DNA from: Pseudoxanthomonas sp. PXM02
Lineage (GTDB): Bacteria; Pseudomonadota; Gammaproteobacteria; Xanthomonadales; Xanthomonadaceae
NCBI RefSeq assembly: GCF_014851805.1
Contig: NZ_JACVAK010000001.1
Span: 248,001 to 312,000, forward strand
DNA length: 64,000 nucleotides
Reading direction: 5' to 3'
Shown here piece after piece: positions 52,685-62,733 of this stretch. The notes beneath the pieces are model-generated. The model did no database searches. It saw only the letters and a program-made list of their open reading frames with translations, and had not been told where the DNA came from. Position 1 is the stretch's first letter, and the number at the start of each line of letters is the position of its first letter. The position numbers and the translations under genes are program-made.

Positions 52685-53866
52685 ATGATGCCCACCCACG
52701 ACGTGCTGGTCATCGGTGGCGGCGCCGCCGGCCTGATGACCGCCCTCACCGCCGGCCAGCGCGGCCTGCGCGTGCTGGTGATCGAACACGCCAACAAGGT
52801 CGGCAAGAAGATTCTGATGTCGGGTGGCGGGCGCTGCAATTTCACCAATACCGGCACTACGCCCGCCAACTTCCTGTCGGCCAATCCGCACTTCTGCAAA
52901 TCGGCCCTGGCACGCTACACGCCCACGGACTTCATCGAACTGGTCGAGCGGCACCGCGTCGCCTACCACGAGAAGGAACTGGGCCAGCTGTTCTGCGACG
53001 TCTCGTCCAAGCTGATCGTGAAGTTGCTGGTGGACGAGTGCCTGGCGGCGGGCGTGCGGATCGAAACGGGTTGCAGCGTGAACAAGGTGGAACAGACCGA
53101 TGGCGTGTTCCGGCTCGACACCACGCTGGGTCGCTTCGCCGCGCCTTCACTGGTGGTCGCGACCGGCGGATTGTCGATTCCGAGCATGGGCGCCACGGGC
53201 TTCGGCTACGAACTGGCGCGCAAGTTCGGCCACGAGGTGCTGCCGACGCGCGCCGGTCTGGTGCCGCTCACGCTGAGCGGCAAGCACCAGGAGCGCCTGG
53301 CCGACCTCAGCGGCGTCGCCCTTCCGGTCGAGGCGCGCTGCGGCAAGGCGCGCTTCCGCAACTTCATGCTGCTGACCCACCGCGGTGTCAGCGGGCCGTC
53401 GATCCTGCAGATCTCCTCGTACTGGCAGCCCGGCGACGATCTGCGCCTGGACCTGCTGCCCGACCGCGACGCACTCGACTGGTTGCAGGACCAGCAGAAG
53501 CAGCGTCCCGACGCCGAGCTGAAAACCGTGCTGTCCGAGGTACTGCCGCGGCGCTTCGCCCAGCGCCTGTGCGAAGTCTGGCTGCCGAACCGGCCGATGA
53601 AGCAGTTCAACGCCCCGCAGTTGAAGGATGCGGCGACGTTGCTGGCCGACTGGCCCCTGGTCGCCAGCGGCACCGAAGGCTATCGGACCGCCGAGGTCAC
53701 GCTGGGCGGCGTGGACACCGACGGCGTGTCCAGCAGCACCATGATGTCCAAGCGGGTACCGGGCCTGTTCTTCGTCGGCGAGGTCCTGGACGTGACCGGC
53801 TGGCTGGGCGGCTACAACTTCCAATGGGCCTGGGCGTCGGGACACGCGGCCGGCATGGCCGCCTGA
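52685..53866 (+). CDS. BaiN/RdsA-family FAD-dependent oxidoreductase (HI0933-like)
   Basis: A 393-residue flavoprotein. The dinucleotide motif is HDVLVIGGGAAGLMTALTAGQRGLRVLVIE, followed by GKKILMSGGGRCNFTN, the signature of this family. A middle substrate domain and a C-terminal FAD-closing block (VGEVLDVTGWLGGYNFQWAWASG) are present. The family reduces unsaturated substrates in some members; the E. coli YhiN member is uncharacterised. No electron donor neighbour is seen. Confidence 0.93.
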   Translation: MMPTHDVLVIGGGAAGLMTALTAGQRGLRVLVIEHANKVGKKILMSGGGRCNFTNTGTTPANFLSANPHFCKSALARYTPTDFIELVERHRVAYHEKELGQLFCDVSSKLIVKLLVDECLAAGVRIETGCSVNKVEQTDGVFRLDTTLGRFAAPSLVVATGGLSIPSMGATGFGYELARKFGHEVLPTRAGLVPLTLSGKHQERLADLSGVALPVEARCGKARFRNFMLLTHRGVSGPSILQISSYWQPGDDLRLDLLPDRDALDWLQDQQKQRPDAELKTVLSEVLPRRFAQRLCEVWLPNRPMKQFNAPQLKDAATLLADWPLVASGTEGYRTAEVTLGGVDTDGVSSSTMMSKRVPGLFFVGEVLDVTGWLGGYNFQWAWASGHAAGMAA

Positions 53867-53936
53867 CGCACTGCGGCGTTCCTGTTCCCGCCCCCTTTGC
53901 TAGCCTCATGGAAACCGGTGTCATGCCAAGGTTGCC

Positions 53937-55550
53937 ATGTCCCAGCCGTCCGCCGAAACGTCCCGACGCCACTTCCTGACCCAACTGGCCGGCGCGTCCG
54001 GCCTGATCGCACTGTCTTCTGCCCTGCCCGCCTGGGCGACAGGCTCTCCGCGCCCGTTGGCGACCACCCGCAGTGGCCGCATCGCCGGACAGCTGGATCA
54101 CGGCATCCATGTGTTCCGCGGCGTGCCCTACGGCGCCGACACGGCGCCACGCCGCTTCCAGCGTGCCCTGCGCGAAGCCGGTTGGAACGGCGTTCGCGAT
54201 GCCCGCAGCTTCGGAGCCTCGGCACCGCAACGCGGCGACGCCGACGGCCGGCCGATGAGCGAGGACTGCCTGTTCCTCAACGTGTACACCCCTGCCCTGC
54301 GCGATGGTCGCAAGCGCCCGATCCTTTTCTATATCCACGGTGGCGGCTACACGACCGGCTCCGGTTCGCACCCGCTCTATGACGGCGTGAACCTGTGCCG
54401 TCGCGGCGACGTCGTGGTGGTGACGGTCAACCACCGGCTCAATGCATTCGGCTACCTCTACCTCGCCGAGAGCGGCGACGAGCGCCTGCAGGACGCCGGC
54501 AACGTCGGCCAGCTGGACCTGGTCGATGCGCTGCACTGGGTGCGCGAGCACGCACATGAATTCGGCGGCGATGCCAGCAACGTCACCGTGTTCGGCCAAT
54601 CCGGCGGCGGCGCCAAGATCGCCACGCTGATGGCAATGCCGGAAGCCGACGGCCTGTTCCACAAGGCGATGACAATGAGTGGCCAACAGGTCACCGCAGC
54701 CGGTCCGCGTGCAGCCGCACAGCGCACAGAGCTGTTCCTCGCCGAACTCGGCCTCGGCCCGCGCGATGTCGACCGCCTGCTGGCGTTACCCATGGCGCGC
54801 CTGGTCGACGCACTGCGCACGCGCGACCCGTCGCGCGTAGAGGACACCGCGCTCTACTTCGGCCCGGTGCTGGACTCGCGCAGCCTGCCCCGGCATCCGT
54901 TCTATCCGAATGCACCCGCGCAGTCAGCGCGCATCCCGATGGTGATCGGCAACACGCGCGACGAGACACGCGCCTTCCTCGGCAACGATCCAGCAAATTT
55001 CACCCTGACGTGGGAGCAGTTGCCGCAGAGGTTGCGCGAGCAGCAGTTCGTGGACCTGTCGCCGGACGTGGTGATCGCCGAGTACCGGCGGCTTTATCCG
55101 GACTACACGCCGTCCGAGATCTTCTTCGCTGCGACCACCGCCGGACGCTCGTGGCGCGGCGCCGTCATCGAGGCCGAAGAGCGGGCGAAACAGGGCGCGC
55201 CGGCCTGGGTCTACCAGTTGGACTGGCGATCACTGGCGGAAGACGGACGGCTGCGGGCTTTCCATACGCTCGATATCCCGTTGATCTTCGACACCATCGG
55301 CGCGGAAGGATCGAAAACGGGACACGATGCGCGCGCCCGCGCGATGGCCGCGCACATGAGCGAGGCCTTGATCGCCCTCGCCCGCCATGGCGACCCGAAC
55401 CATGCAGGCATCCCGGCATGGTCGCCGTACACGCTGCCGCGCCGGCAGACGATGGTGTTCGACGAGGTGAGCCGTCTTCAGGACGATCCGCGCGGCGGCG
55501 AACGGCGGTTGTACGAACGGGTGCCGTTCGTGCAGCGCGGCACCTTCTGA
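53937..55550 (+). CDS. Type-B carboxylesterase/lipase with Tat signal
   Basis: A 537-residue esterase. The N-terminus (SRRHFLTQLAGASGLIALSSALPAWA) has the twin-arginine motif and a hydrophobic core, so it is a folded periplasmic enzyme. The alpha/beta hydrolase triad fits type B: Ser in GQSGGG (near residue 222), acidic residue in TRDETRAF (near 341) and His in FHTLDIPLIF (near 441); the oxyanion hole is IHGGGYTTGSG. Substrates are carboxylic esters; neither specificity nor biological role can be given. Confidence 0.9.
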   Translation: MSQPSAETSRRHFLTQLAGASGLIALSSALPAWATGSPRPLATTRSGRIAGQLDHGIHVFRGVPYGADTAPRRFQRALREAGWNGVRDARSFGASAPQRGDADGRPMSEDCLFLNVYTPALRDGRKRPILFYIHGGGYTTGSGSHPLYDGVNLCRRGDVVVVTVNHRLNAFGYLYLAESGDERLQDAGNVGQLDLVDALHWVREHAHEFGGDASNVTVFGQSGGGAKIATLMAMPEADGLFHKAMTMSGQQVTAAGPRAAAQRTELFLAELGLGPRDVDRLLALPMARLVDALRTRDPSRVEDTALYFGPVLDSRSLPRHPFYPNAPAQSARIPMVIGNTRDETRAFLGNDPANFTLTWEQLPQRLREQQFVDLSPDVVIAEYRRLYPDYTPSEIFFAATTAGRSWRGAVIEAEERAKQGAPAWVYQLDWRSLAEDGRLRAFHTLDIPLIFDTIGAEGSKTGHDARARAMAAHMSEALIALARHGDPNHAGIPAWSPYTLPRRQTMVFDEVSRLQDDPRGGERRLYERVPFVQRGTF

Positions 55551-55553
55551 CCG

Positions 55554-56540
<987 letters not shown>

Positions 56541-56624
56541 GGGTCTGCCGGTAATGACGATGTCATCGTCATGGGGCCGCACGGCGGCGGATTCCACCTT
56601 ACATCGCGGGATGCTGTATCCCGC

Positions 56625-57296
56625 TCAGCCGAGCAGATCGAACGGACCGCCCTGTTCCAGCGCACGCTGGTAGGCAGGTCGCGCATGGATGCGGGCAAGG
56701 AAACCCGCGAGATTCGGATACTTGTCCAGTCCGGCACGCACCGCAGCCGCTTCCACCGGGAAGCTCATCTGGATGTCCGCAGCGCTGAACTGCTCACCGG
56801 CGAACCAGGCGGCCTTGCCGAGCTCGGCCTCCATGTAGTCCAGGTGCAGCTTCACCTGCGGGCCAACGAAGGTCCTCATCGCCTTGTCGGCGATGCCACG
56901 CGCAATCGGCCTGGCGAAGAACGGCATCGGCGCCTTCTTCAGCCGCGAGAACACCAGGCTCAGCAGCATCGGCGGCATGGCCGAGCCTTCGGCGTAATGC
57001 AGCCAGTAGCGGTAGCGCAGGTGCTCGGCGGTTCCCGGCGACGGTGCGAACCGGCGCGCGGCGTCGTAGCGCTCCACCAGGTACTCGAGCACGGCGCCGG
57101 ACTCGGCCAGCACGTGTTCGCCATCGACCACGACCGGCGACTTGCCCAGCGGATGCACCTTCTTCAGCTCCGGCGGCGCCAGCATCGTTTTCGGATCGCG
57201 CTGGTAGCGCACGACCGTGTAGTCCAGGCCCAGTTCCTCCAGCAGCCAGAGCACCCGTTGCGAGCGGGAGTTGTTGAGGTGGTGGACGGTGATCAT
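56625..57296 (-). CDS. Glutathione S-transferase family protein (2)
   Basis: A 223-residue GST. MITVHHLNNSRSQRVLWLLEELGLDYTVVRYQRD is the thioredoxin-like domain with the N-terminal Ser of the S-transferase active site (NSRSQR), and the glutathione-binding VVVDGEHVLAESGAVLEYL follows. The C-terminal helical domain ends with FPVEAAAVRAGLDKYPNLAGFLARI. This is the yeast-Gtt1-like bacterial branch. It lies upstream of the LLM gene by 84 bases and may share a transcript. Substrate is not assigned. Confidence 0.9.
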   Translation of the reverse strand: MITVHHLNNSRSQRVLWLLEELGLDYTVVRYQRDPKTMLAPPELKKVHPLGKSPVVVDGEHVLAESGAVLEYLVERYDAARRFAPSPGTAEHLRYRYWLHYAEGSAMPPMLLSLVFSRLKKAPMPFFARPIARGIADKAMRTFVGPQVKLHLDYMEAELGKAAWFAGEQFSAADIQMSFPVEAAAVRAGLDKYPNLAGFLARIHARPAYQRALEQGGPFDLLG

Positions 57297-57347
57297 GCGT
57301 CGGCGCTCCGCGTGGGGTTCGTCATCCTACCGCGCGCGATACACCGC

Positions 57348-57413
57348 TGTGGGAGCGACGTAAGTCGCGACGATGGGCTGGGGAAAGCGATCGCGACTTA
57401 CGTCGCTCCCACA
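57348..57413. repeat. REP pair (BIME) 2 between the GST and selO genes
   Basis: The copy at 57348-57370 and its inverse at 57391-57413 belong to the family at 51441-51517. Both arms carry the same variant loop base (GTAA where the others have GTCA), so the pair stayed matched. Located just after the selO stop. Confidence 0.86.
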
Positions 57414-57427
57414 CCTGCGATAGCGCT

Positions 57428-58996
57428 TTACGAACTGCACGACAGCATCGAGCATCCGGCGCGCTGGCGGGCCCAATCGGGGCGACGCTGTGCGAACTGC
57501 TCGCGACCCGGCTGGTCGTCGTACGGCCGGCGCATGACCTCCAGCAAGTCATGCACCCCCGACAGGTCGCCGGCCTCCGCCGCATCGATCGCCTGCTGGG
57601 CGAGGTAGTTGCGCAGCACGTAGCGCGGGTTGGCCAGGCGCATCCGCTCGCGACGCATCGCAGGATCCATCGCATCCTCGGCGATGCGTCGGGCGTAACC
57701 GTCGAACCAGTCCCGCAATCCCGGCATCGCGTCCTCCCGCTTTGCCGGATCGTAGAAGGCCTCATCGAATGCAGTCAGCGAGACATCGGTCGGGTCCGCG
57801 TCCATCAATGCGCGGAAGAACAGCGTCATGTCCATCTCGCCCTGCTGCAGCAGCCCCTGCAACGCCTCCATCCGGGCGACGTCGTCGTCACGACATTCCG
57901 CAAACCCCAGCTTGCGCGCGATGGTGTCCCGATCAGCGCGCGCATAGGCATCGGCGAACCGCTGCAGACCGTCCTGCAAGGGCGCGACGTCGGCGAACAA
58001 CGGCGACAGTGCCTGCGCGAAACGGCTCAGGTTCCACCACGCGACGCGCGGCTGCCAGCCGAAGCGGTAACGGCGTCCCTGTGCGTCGGTGGTGTTTGGC
58101 GTCCAGTCCGGATCGTAGTTGTCGATCCAGCCGTAGGGGCCGTAGTCGATGGTCAGGCCCAGCACCGACATGTTGTCGGTATTCATCACGCCGTGGACGA
58201 AGCCGACCCGCATCCAGTGCGCCACCATCACCGCGGTGCGTTCGCAAATCTCGGCGAACCACGCGGCGTAGAACGCTTCGCCTTCGCCCGACAGGTGCGG
58301 GAAATCGCGTCGGATCGTGAAATCCACCAGCGTGCGCAGCAGTTCCGTCTCGCCGCGCGAGGCCGGCAACTGGTAATGGCCGAACCGCAGGAACGAAGGC
58401 GCCACGCGACAGACGATCGCACCCGGCTCGGGCTTCGGGTGGCCGTCGTAGAACATGTCGCGTACCACCGCCTCGCCCGTGCCGACCAGGCTCAGCGCGC
58501 GCGTCGTCGGTACGCCGAGATGGTGCATGGCCTCGCTGCACAGGAACTCGCGGATCGAGGAGCGCAGCACCGCGCGCCCGTCGGCCGTACGCGAATACGG
58601 CGTCGGCCCCGCTCCCTTCAGTTGCAGCTCCCAGCGCTCGCCGGCCGGGTTGACCGTTTCGCCGAGGGTGATCGCACGCCCGTCGCCGAGTTGTCCTGCC
58701 CAGTTGCCGAACTGGTGGCCGCCGTAGTTGCTCGCATACGGCCGCATGCCGGACAGCAATGCATTGCCGCCGAAGATCGCAGCGAACGCAGGCGATGCGA
58801 CGTCGGCATCATCGAGGCCGAGCAGCGCCACGACTTCGCTTGAATGCGCCAGCAGGGTCGGTGCTGCCACCGGCGTGGGTTCCACCGTGGACCACAACGC
58901 GCCACGGACCTCACGCCGACGGAACCCCTGCTCGGGATCGCCGGGCAGTTCGTCGACGAAGCGGTTGTCGAATCGCAGGGCGTCCAGGCCGCTCAT
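57428..58996 (-). CDS. selO: Protein adenylyltransferase SelO (YdiU)
   Basis: A 522-residue pseudokinase-fold enzyme that transfers AMP to hydroxyl residues of proteins, linked to redox homeostasis. [48 protein letters not shown] contains the nucleotide-binding and Glu/Arg positions; [19 protein letters not shown] carries the metal-binding Asn and Asp. The length matches YdiU. Its start overlaps the TrhO stop by four bases (58993-58996), so the two are coupled. A REP pair lies at its 3' end. Confidence 0.94.
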   Translation of the reverse strand: MSGLDALRFDNRFVDELPGDPEQGFRRREVRGALWSTVEPTPVAAPTLLAHSSEVVALLGLDDADVASPAFAAIFGGNALLSGMRPYASNYGGHQFGNWAGQLGDGRAITLGETVNPAGERWELQLKGAGPTPYSRTADGRAVLRSSIREFLCSEAMHHLGVPTTRALSLVGTGEAVVRDMFYDGHPKPEPGAIVCRVAPSFLRFGHYQLPASRGETELLRTLVDFTIRRDFPHLSGEGEAFYAAWFAEICERTAVMVAHWMRVGFVHGVMNTDNMSVLGLTIDYGPYGWIDNYDPDWTPNTTDAQGRRYRFGWQPRVAWWNLSRFAQALSPLFADVAPLQDGLQRFADAYARADRDTIARKLGFAECRDDDVARMEALQGLLQQGEMDMTLFFRALMDADPTDVSLTAFDEAFYDPAKREDAMPGLRDWFDGYARRIAEDAMDPAMRRERMRLANPRYVLRNYLAQQAIDAAEAGDLSGVHDLLEVMRRPYDDQPGREQFAQRRPDWARQRAGCSMLSCSS

Positions 58997-59742
58997 GCGG
59001 CGTCCGCGGCCTCGTCCACCAGCGGACTCAGGTCGGGGCGCAGCGCCACGCGTTCGTCGAACACGAAACAGGCGCCGTCATAGCCGAAGCCGCCCACCTG
59101 CTCGAAGTACCCCAGGATGCCGTCGTCCAGTTGCAGCACGTTGTCCATGCCGTCGGCCTGCATCCAGATCGCCGCCTTCTCGCAGCGGATGCCACCGGTG
59201 CAGAAGCTGACCACGGTGGCGTCCTTCAACGCGTCGCGATGCGGTTCGAGCGCGGCGGGCAGATCGGTGAACTTGTCGATCGGCAGCGTCAGCGCGCCGG
59301 CGAAGGTGCCGTACTCGACTTCCTGCGCGTTGCGGGTATCCAGCATCACCACGCGGCGACCGCCATCGTCGTGGCCCTGTTCCAGCCAGCGCGCCAGCGT
59401 GCGGGGTTCCACCGTGGGGGCACGGGATTCCTCCGGTGTGGTGCCCGGGCGGCGGAAGCTGATGATTTCCGGCTTCACTTTGACCTTCAGACGCGCGAAC
59501 GGCACCTGGCGGCTGGTGCTGTACTTCACGCGCAGGCCGGCGAAGCGCGCGTCTTCGCGCAGCGGTGCAAGGAAGGATTCGATGGCAGCGGCATCGCCGG
59601 CCAGGAACAGGTTCAGCCCCTCGCCCGCCACCAGCACGGAGCCCCGCAGCGACAGCGCCTCGGCACGGGCGTGCAGCGATGCGGCAAATGCGTCAGGCGC
59701 CTCGATGGGCGTGAAGTGGTAGGCGGCGATATTGGTGACCAT
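58993..59742 (-). CDS. trhO: tRNA uridine(34) hydroxylase TrhO (YceA-like rhodanese-domain protein)
   Basis: A 249-residue enzyme of tRNA wobble uridine modification. The N-terminal YceA domain (residues 1-115) is followed by the rhodanese domain, with the catalytic Cys181 in [11 protein letters not shown] and Cys187 nearby. TrhO hydroxylates U34 to 5-hydroxyuridine with oxygen. Start ATG at 59742 matches the family. The selO ATG lies inside its stop. It is divergent from the ArsR gene; the shared gap carries the ArsR operator. Confidence 0.93.
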   Translation of the reverse strand: MVTNIAAYHFTPIEAPDAFAASLHARAEALSLRGSVLVAGEGLNLFLAGDAAAIESFLAPLREDARFAGLRVKYSTSRQVPFARLKVKVKPEIISFRRPGTTPEESRAPTVEPRTLARWLEQGHDDGGRRVVMLDTRNAQEVEYGTFAGALTLPIDKFTDLPAALEPHRDALKDATVVSFCTGGIRCEKAAIWMQADGMDNVLQLDDGILGYFEQVGGFGYDGACFVFDERVALRPDLSPLVDEAADAA

Positions 59743-59781
59743 GGGGCGATTTTACCGTCCGTCGGCACCAGACTCTTTCAT

Positions 59782-59837
59782 TCAACCAGATGGTTGACAG
59801 TCAACAACCCGCCCAGAATACTCAACCACATGGTTGA
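59782..59837 (+). promoter_or_regulatory. ArsR promoter with two TCAACCA/TGGTTGA operators
   Basis: Perfect palindromes TCAACCAGATGGTTGA (59782-59797) and TCAACCACATGGTTGA (59822-59837) have centres exactly 40 bases apart. A -35 TTGACA (59794-59799) overlaps the first; a -10 AATACT (59817-59822) lies 17 bases on. The second operator contains the ATG at 59830. The predicted transcript start is at or next to that ATG, so the message appears leaderless. Confidence 0.75.
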
Positions 59838-60192
59838 ACATGATTCCCCTCATCTGGATGCCGTCTTCCACGCGCTCGCTGATGGCACGCGCCGTCGCAT
59901 GCTGCGCAGTCTCGGCGGCCAGCCCCGCAGCGTCGGCGAACTGGCGGCCCCGTTCCGCATTTCGCTCGCCGCCGCCTCCAAGCACATCAAGGTGCTGGAA
60001 CGCGCCGGCCTGGTCACGCGCCAGATCCAGGGGCGCACGCACCTGTGCCATCTGCAGCCGCAGGCGCTGGCGGAGGGAGACGCCTGGTTGCGCCAGTACG
60101 AGCAGTTCTGGACGGCGCGGCTCGATGCGCTGGAAGCCGTATTGCAGGCCGACGATGCAACCCTTGCCCCCTCTTCCCGGAAAGCCCGATGA
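59830..60192 (+). CDS. ArsR-family transcriptional regulator
   Basis: A 120-residue winged-helix repressor of the ArsR type (VFHALADGTRRRMLRSLGGQPRSVGELAAPFRISLAAASKHIKVLERAGLV). No metal-binding cysteine motif is seen; this branch is the one paired with SRPBCC genes. It probably represses its own operon via the two operators at 59782-59837. The ATG at 59830 is inside the second operator, and no ribosome binding site precedes it. The stop overlaps the ATG of the first SRPBCC gene (60189-60192). The effector is unknown. Confidence 0.9.
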   Translation: MVEHDSPHLDAVFHALADGTRRRMLRSLGGQPRSVGELAAPFRISLAAASKHIKVLERAGLVTRQIQGRTHLCHLQPQALAEGDAWLRQYEQFWTARLDALEAVLQADDATLAPSSRKAR

Positions 60193-60641
60193 CCCTGCCC
60201 CCTTCCGCCGATACGGTCCACGTCTCCGTCCAGCGCGTCTTCTCTGCGCCGGCCGAGCGCGTCTTCAATGCCTGGCTGACGCCGCGACTGCTGGGTCAAT
60301 GGATGTTCGGCCCGCACGTGCGCGACGAGAAAGTGCTGCGGCTCGACGTGGATCCGCGTGTCGGCGGCCGTTTCTCGATGCTGGTCGATCGTGGCGGCGA
60401 CCGCATCGATCACATCGGCGAGTACCTCGTCATCGACCGTCCGCACCGGCTGGCTTTCACCTGGGGCATCGCCGGTGAATCCGACCAGGACGGCAGCCGC
60501 GTGGATATCGAGATCACTCCGACACCGGGCGGCTGCGAGCTGCGACTGACGCATACCTTGCCGAAGGCATGGGCGGACTACGCCGGTCGCACGCAGCAGG
60601 GTTGGGCCACGATGCTCGACGCCTTGCAGACCCTCTTCTGA
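60189..60641 (+). CDS. SRPBCC (AHSA1-like) domain protein (1)
   Basis: A 150-residue protein with the START/AHSA1 helix-grip fold, which has a ligand-binding cavity (VSVQRVFSAPAERVFNAWLTPRLLGQWMFG, then GGRFSMLVDRGGDRIDHIGEYLVIDRPHRLAFTW). This branch is typically located with an ArsR partner. Its ATG lies inside the ArsR stop, so both are coupled. Ligand unknown. Confidence 0.9.
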   Translation: MTLPPSADTVHVSVQRVFSAPAERVFNAWLTPRLLGQWMFGPHVRDEKVLRLDVDPRVGGRFSMLVDRGGDRIDHIGEYLVIDRPHRLAFTWGIAGESDQDGSRVDIEITPTPGGCELRLTHTLPKAWADYAGRTQQGWATMLDALQTLF

Positions 60642-60659
60642 CCGCACTGCGAGAACACC

Positions 60660-61139
60660 ATGTCATCCGCCAGCGCACCCGTTGCCCGTACCCAGATGCT
60701 GATCCGGGCGCCAGCCGCCACCGTCTTCGAGGCCTTCGTCGATCCTGCGGTCACGTCGCGATTCTGGTTCACGCGTGCCAGCGCTCCACTGCAGGCGGGT
60801 GCGGACGTCGTCTGGTACTGGGACATGTACGGTGCCGAGGGCCAGGTCCACGTGGAGGCGCTGGAGCGTCCGCATCGTTTGCGCATCACCTGGCCCAATC
60901 CGGTGGAATGGCGTTTCGACGACCGGGGCGACGGGACGACACTCGTCACCATCGAAGCCTCCGGATTCACGGGTGATCCCGACGCACGGGTACGCGACGC
61001 GCTCGACCAGCAGGAGGGTTTCGCGCTGGTGCTGGCGGGTTGCAAGGCCTTCCTCGAGCACGGCATCGCGCTCGGCCTGGTTGCCGACCATGCGCCGGAC
61101 GCGCATGTCGGCACGCCTTCCCCGAAGAGCCCGTCATGA
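60660..61139 (+). CDS. SRPBCC (AHSA1-like) domain protein (2)
   Basis: A 159-residue helix-grip protein (MLIRAPAATVFEAFVDPAVTSRFWFTRASAPL, then WYWDMYGAEGQVHVEALERPHRLRITWPNPVEWRFDD). It is related to protein 1 but the sequences are distinctly diverged, so this is an old duplication or separate recruitment. It starts 18 bases after gene 1, and its stop overlaps the ATG of gene 3 (61136-61139). Ligand unknown. Confidence 0.88.
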   Translation: MSSASAPVARTQMLIRAPAATVFEAFVDPAVTSRFWFTRASAPLQAGADVVWYWDMYGAEGQVHVEALERPHRLRITWPNPVEWRFDDRGDGTTLVTIEASGFTGDPDARVRDALDQQEGFALVLAGCKAFLEHGIALGLVADHAPDAHVGTPSPKSPS

Positions 61140-61693
61140 ACGACGTGAACGTCCGCTTCGGCGCCCTGGTGGCACCGGGCACCGTGCGTCCGCAGCGCTC
61201 CTTGCCAGGCCCCATCGAACGGGTATGGCATTACCTGACCGATAGCGATGCGCGTGGGCAATGGTTGGCGCGAGGCCCAATGGAATTGCGTGTGGGCGGT
61301 GACGTGGCACTGGAGTTCCGCCATAACACGCTGTCGGACCATCACGTGCCGACACCCGAACGCTATCGCACCGCCGACGGCACCCATCGCCAGTCAGGCC
61401 GTGTCACCGCCTGCGAACCGCCGCGCCTGCTCGCCCACACCTGGGGCGAAGCCGACGGCACGGTGTCGGAAGTGCGCTTTGAGCTGGAGCCGCAGGGTGA
61501 CCGCGTGTTGCTCACGATCACCCATCGATGGCTTGTGGGTCGCGACGCGATCATCAGCGTGGCCTCGGGCTGGCATGCCCATGTCGGCATCCTGATCGAC
61601 CGGCTGGAAGGTCGTGCGCCAGCGAATTTCTGGGTCACGCACGAAGCGCTGGAAACCGAGTACGCGCGACGCCTGCCACGCGACGACGCCTAA
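61136..61693 (+). CDS. SRPBCC (AHSA1-like) domain protein (3)
   Basis: A 185-residue helix-grip protein (RSLPGPIERVWHYLTDSDARGQWLARGPMELRVGGDVALEFRHNTLSD, then LLAHTWGEADGTVSEVRFELEPQGDRVLLTITHRWL). An insertion between strands (about residues 60-80) makes it longer than the other two. It ends the ArsR operon and is convergent with the DUF6164-like gene with 3 bases between stops. Ligand unknown. Confidence 0.87.
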   Translation: MNDVNVRFGALVAPGTVRPQRSLPGPIERVWHYLTDSDARGQWLARGPMELRVGGDVALEFRHNTLSDHHVPTPERYRTADGTHRQSGRVTACEPPRLLAHTWGEADGTVSEVRFELEPQGDRVLLTITHRWLVGRDAIISVASGWHAHVGILIDRLEGRAPANFWVTHEALETEYARRLPRDDA

Positions 61694-61696
61694 ACG

Positions 61697-62059
61697 TCAG
61701 AGCAGCAGCCAGGGCAAAGCGAGCGTCAACGCGATGATGGTGATCATCGCCGCGAGCACACCCACGACGTAAAGCGGCCGGGACTGCAACAGTCCGGCGA
61801 AGGTTTCCGCACGTCCTTCCCGCTCGTCCGCCGCCTGCTGCGCACGGGCGTGGTCGCGGCGCGTGGCCTGGTAGTCGGCCATGAGGACCTTGGCGCGCGC
61901 CAGCTGGTCGGCGTCCTCGATCCACAAGCCGCCTGCCGAGATGCCCCAGGGACTGGGCTGGGTCTCGTAGAAATCGATCGCGTTGCTGCGAAGCAGGTCA
62001 CGCACCTCGTCGGCTTCGTCGCCGGGCACGTTGCGCAGATTGAGGAACAGTTTCGCCAT
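61697..62059 (-). CDS. DUF6164-like membrane-anchored protein
   Basis: A 120-residue protein. The N-terminal MAKLFLNLRNVPGDEADEVRDLLRSNAIDFYETQPSPWGISAGGLWIED is a ferredoxin-like or DUF2007-type signalling region; a charged helix (QLARAKVLMADYQATRRDHARAQQAADERE) and a C-terminal membrane helix (YVVGVLAAMITIIALTLALPWLLL) follow. I recognise it as DUF6164-like; function is unknown. Confidence 0.78.
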   Translation of the reverse strand: MAKLFLNLRNVPGDEADEVRDLLRSNAIDFYETQPSPWGISAGGLWIEDADQLARAKVLMADYQATRRDHARAQQAADEREGRAETFAGLLQSRPLYVVGVLAAMITIIALTLALPWLLL

Positions 62060-62134
62060 GGCGGCAGTGTAACCGCTGCGATCCGGCGCCTCCTGCCAGG
62101 GATGCGCTACCCTGCGCGCCTTTCGCCCCACAGG

Positions 62135-62581
62135 ATGAAGTCCACGATGCGTTCCCTGCTGCTTGCCGTCACGCTGACCCTGCTCGCCGCCTGCACACCC
62201 CCGGGCCCGCCGCCGGGCGGCAGCGTCGCCGAGCTTGAACGCATCGATACCCAGGCGGGCACCGGCGCCGTGGCCACCAGCGGCAGCGATGTCAGCGTGC
62301 ACTACACCGGCTGGCTGTACGACGAGAACGCCCCGCAGCAGCGCGGGATGAAGTTCGACAGCTCCGTAGACCGCGGCACGCCGTTCACCTTCCTGCTCGG
62401 TGCCGGCCAGGTGATCCGCGGCTGGGACGAGGGCGTGGCCGGCATGAAAGTTGGCGGCAAGCGCACGTTGAAGATTCCGGCCGACCTCGGCTACGGCAGC
62501 AACGGCGCCGGCGGCGTCATTCCGCCGGGCGCCTCGCTGGTGTTCGATGTCGAACTGATCGACGTCAAGCCGCACGATTGA
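62135..62581 (+). CDS. FKBP-type peptidyl-prolyl isomerase, lipoprotein
   Basis: A 148-residue lipoprotein isomerase. A lipobox LAAC leads to a Pro/Gly linker (CTPPGPPPGGS) and one FKBP domain (VSVHYTGWLYDENAPQQRGMKFDSSVDRGTPFTFLLGAGQVIRGWDEG, then GVIPPGASLVFDVELIDV). All core FKBP active-site residues are present. Two starts are possible (ATG 62135 or 62147); neither has a convincing ribosome binding site. It would assist folding of extracytoplasmic proteins. Convergent with the serine hydrolase gene; a REP pair is between them. Confidence 0.9.
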   Translation: MKSTMRSLLLAVTLTLLAACTPPGPPPGGSVAELERIDTQAGTGAVATSGSDVSVHYTGWLYDENAPQQRGMKFDSSVDRGTPFTFLLGAGQVIRGWDEGVAGMKVGGKRTLKIPADLGYGSNGAGGVIPPGASLVFDVELIDVKPHD

Positions 62582-62596
62582 TTCCGCGGAGCCTGA

Positions 62597-62715
62597 TGTG
62601 GGAGCGACGTCAGTCGCGAGCTTTGATCGAGTCGAAGATGCGGCTCCGGAAGCGAAGCCGCATCGGACGCACCTCGACCCGGAATGCATTGATCGCGACT
62701 GACGTCGCTCCCACA
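62597..62715. repeat. REP pair (BIME) 3 between FKBP and serine hydrolase genes
   Basis: The copy at 62597-62619 and its inverse at 62693-62715 match pair 1 exactly in the central GGGAGCGACGTCAGTCGCGA unit. The 73-base spacer has no similarity to the spacers of the other two pairs. It is between convergent genes. Confidence 0.87.
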
Positions 62716-62733
62716 ACGCGCATACCGGTACCC

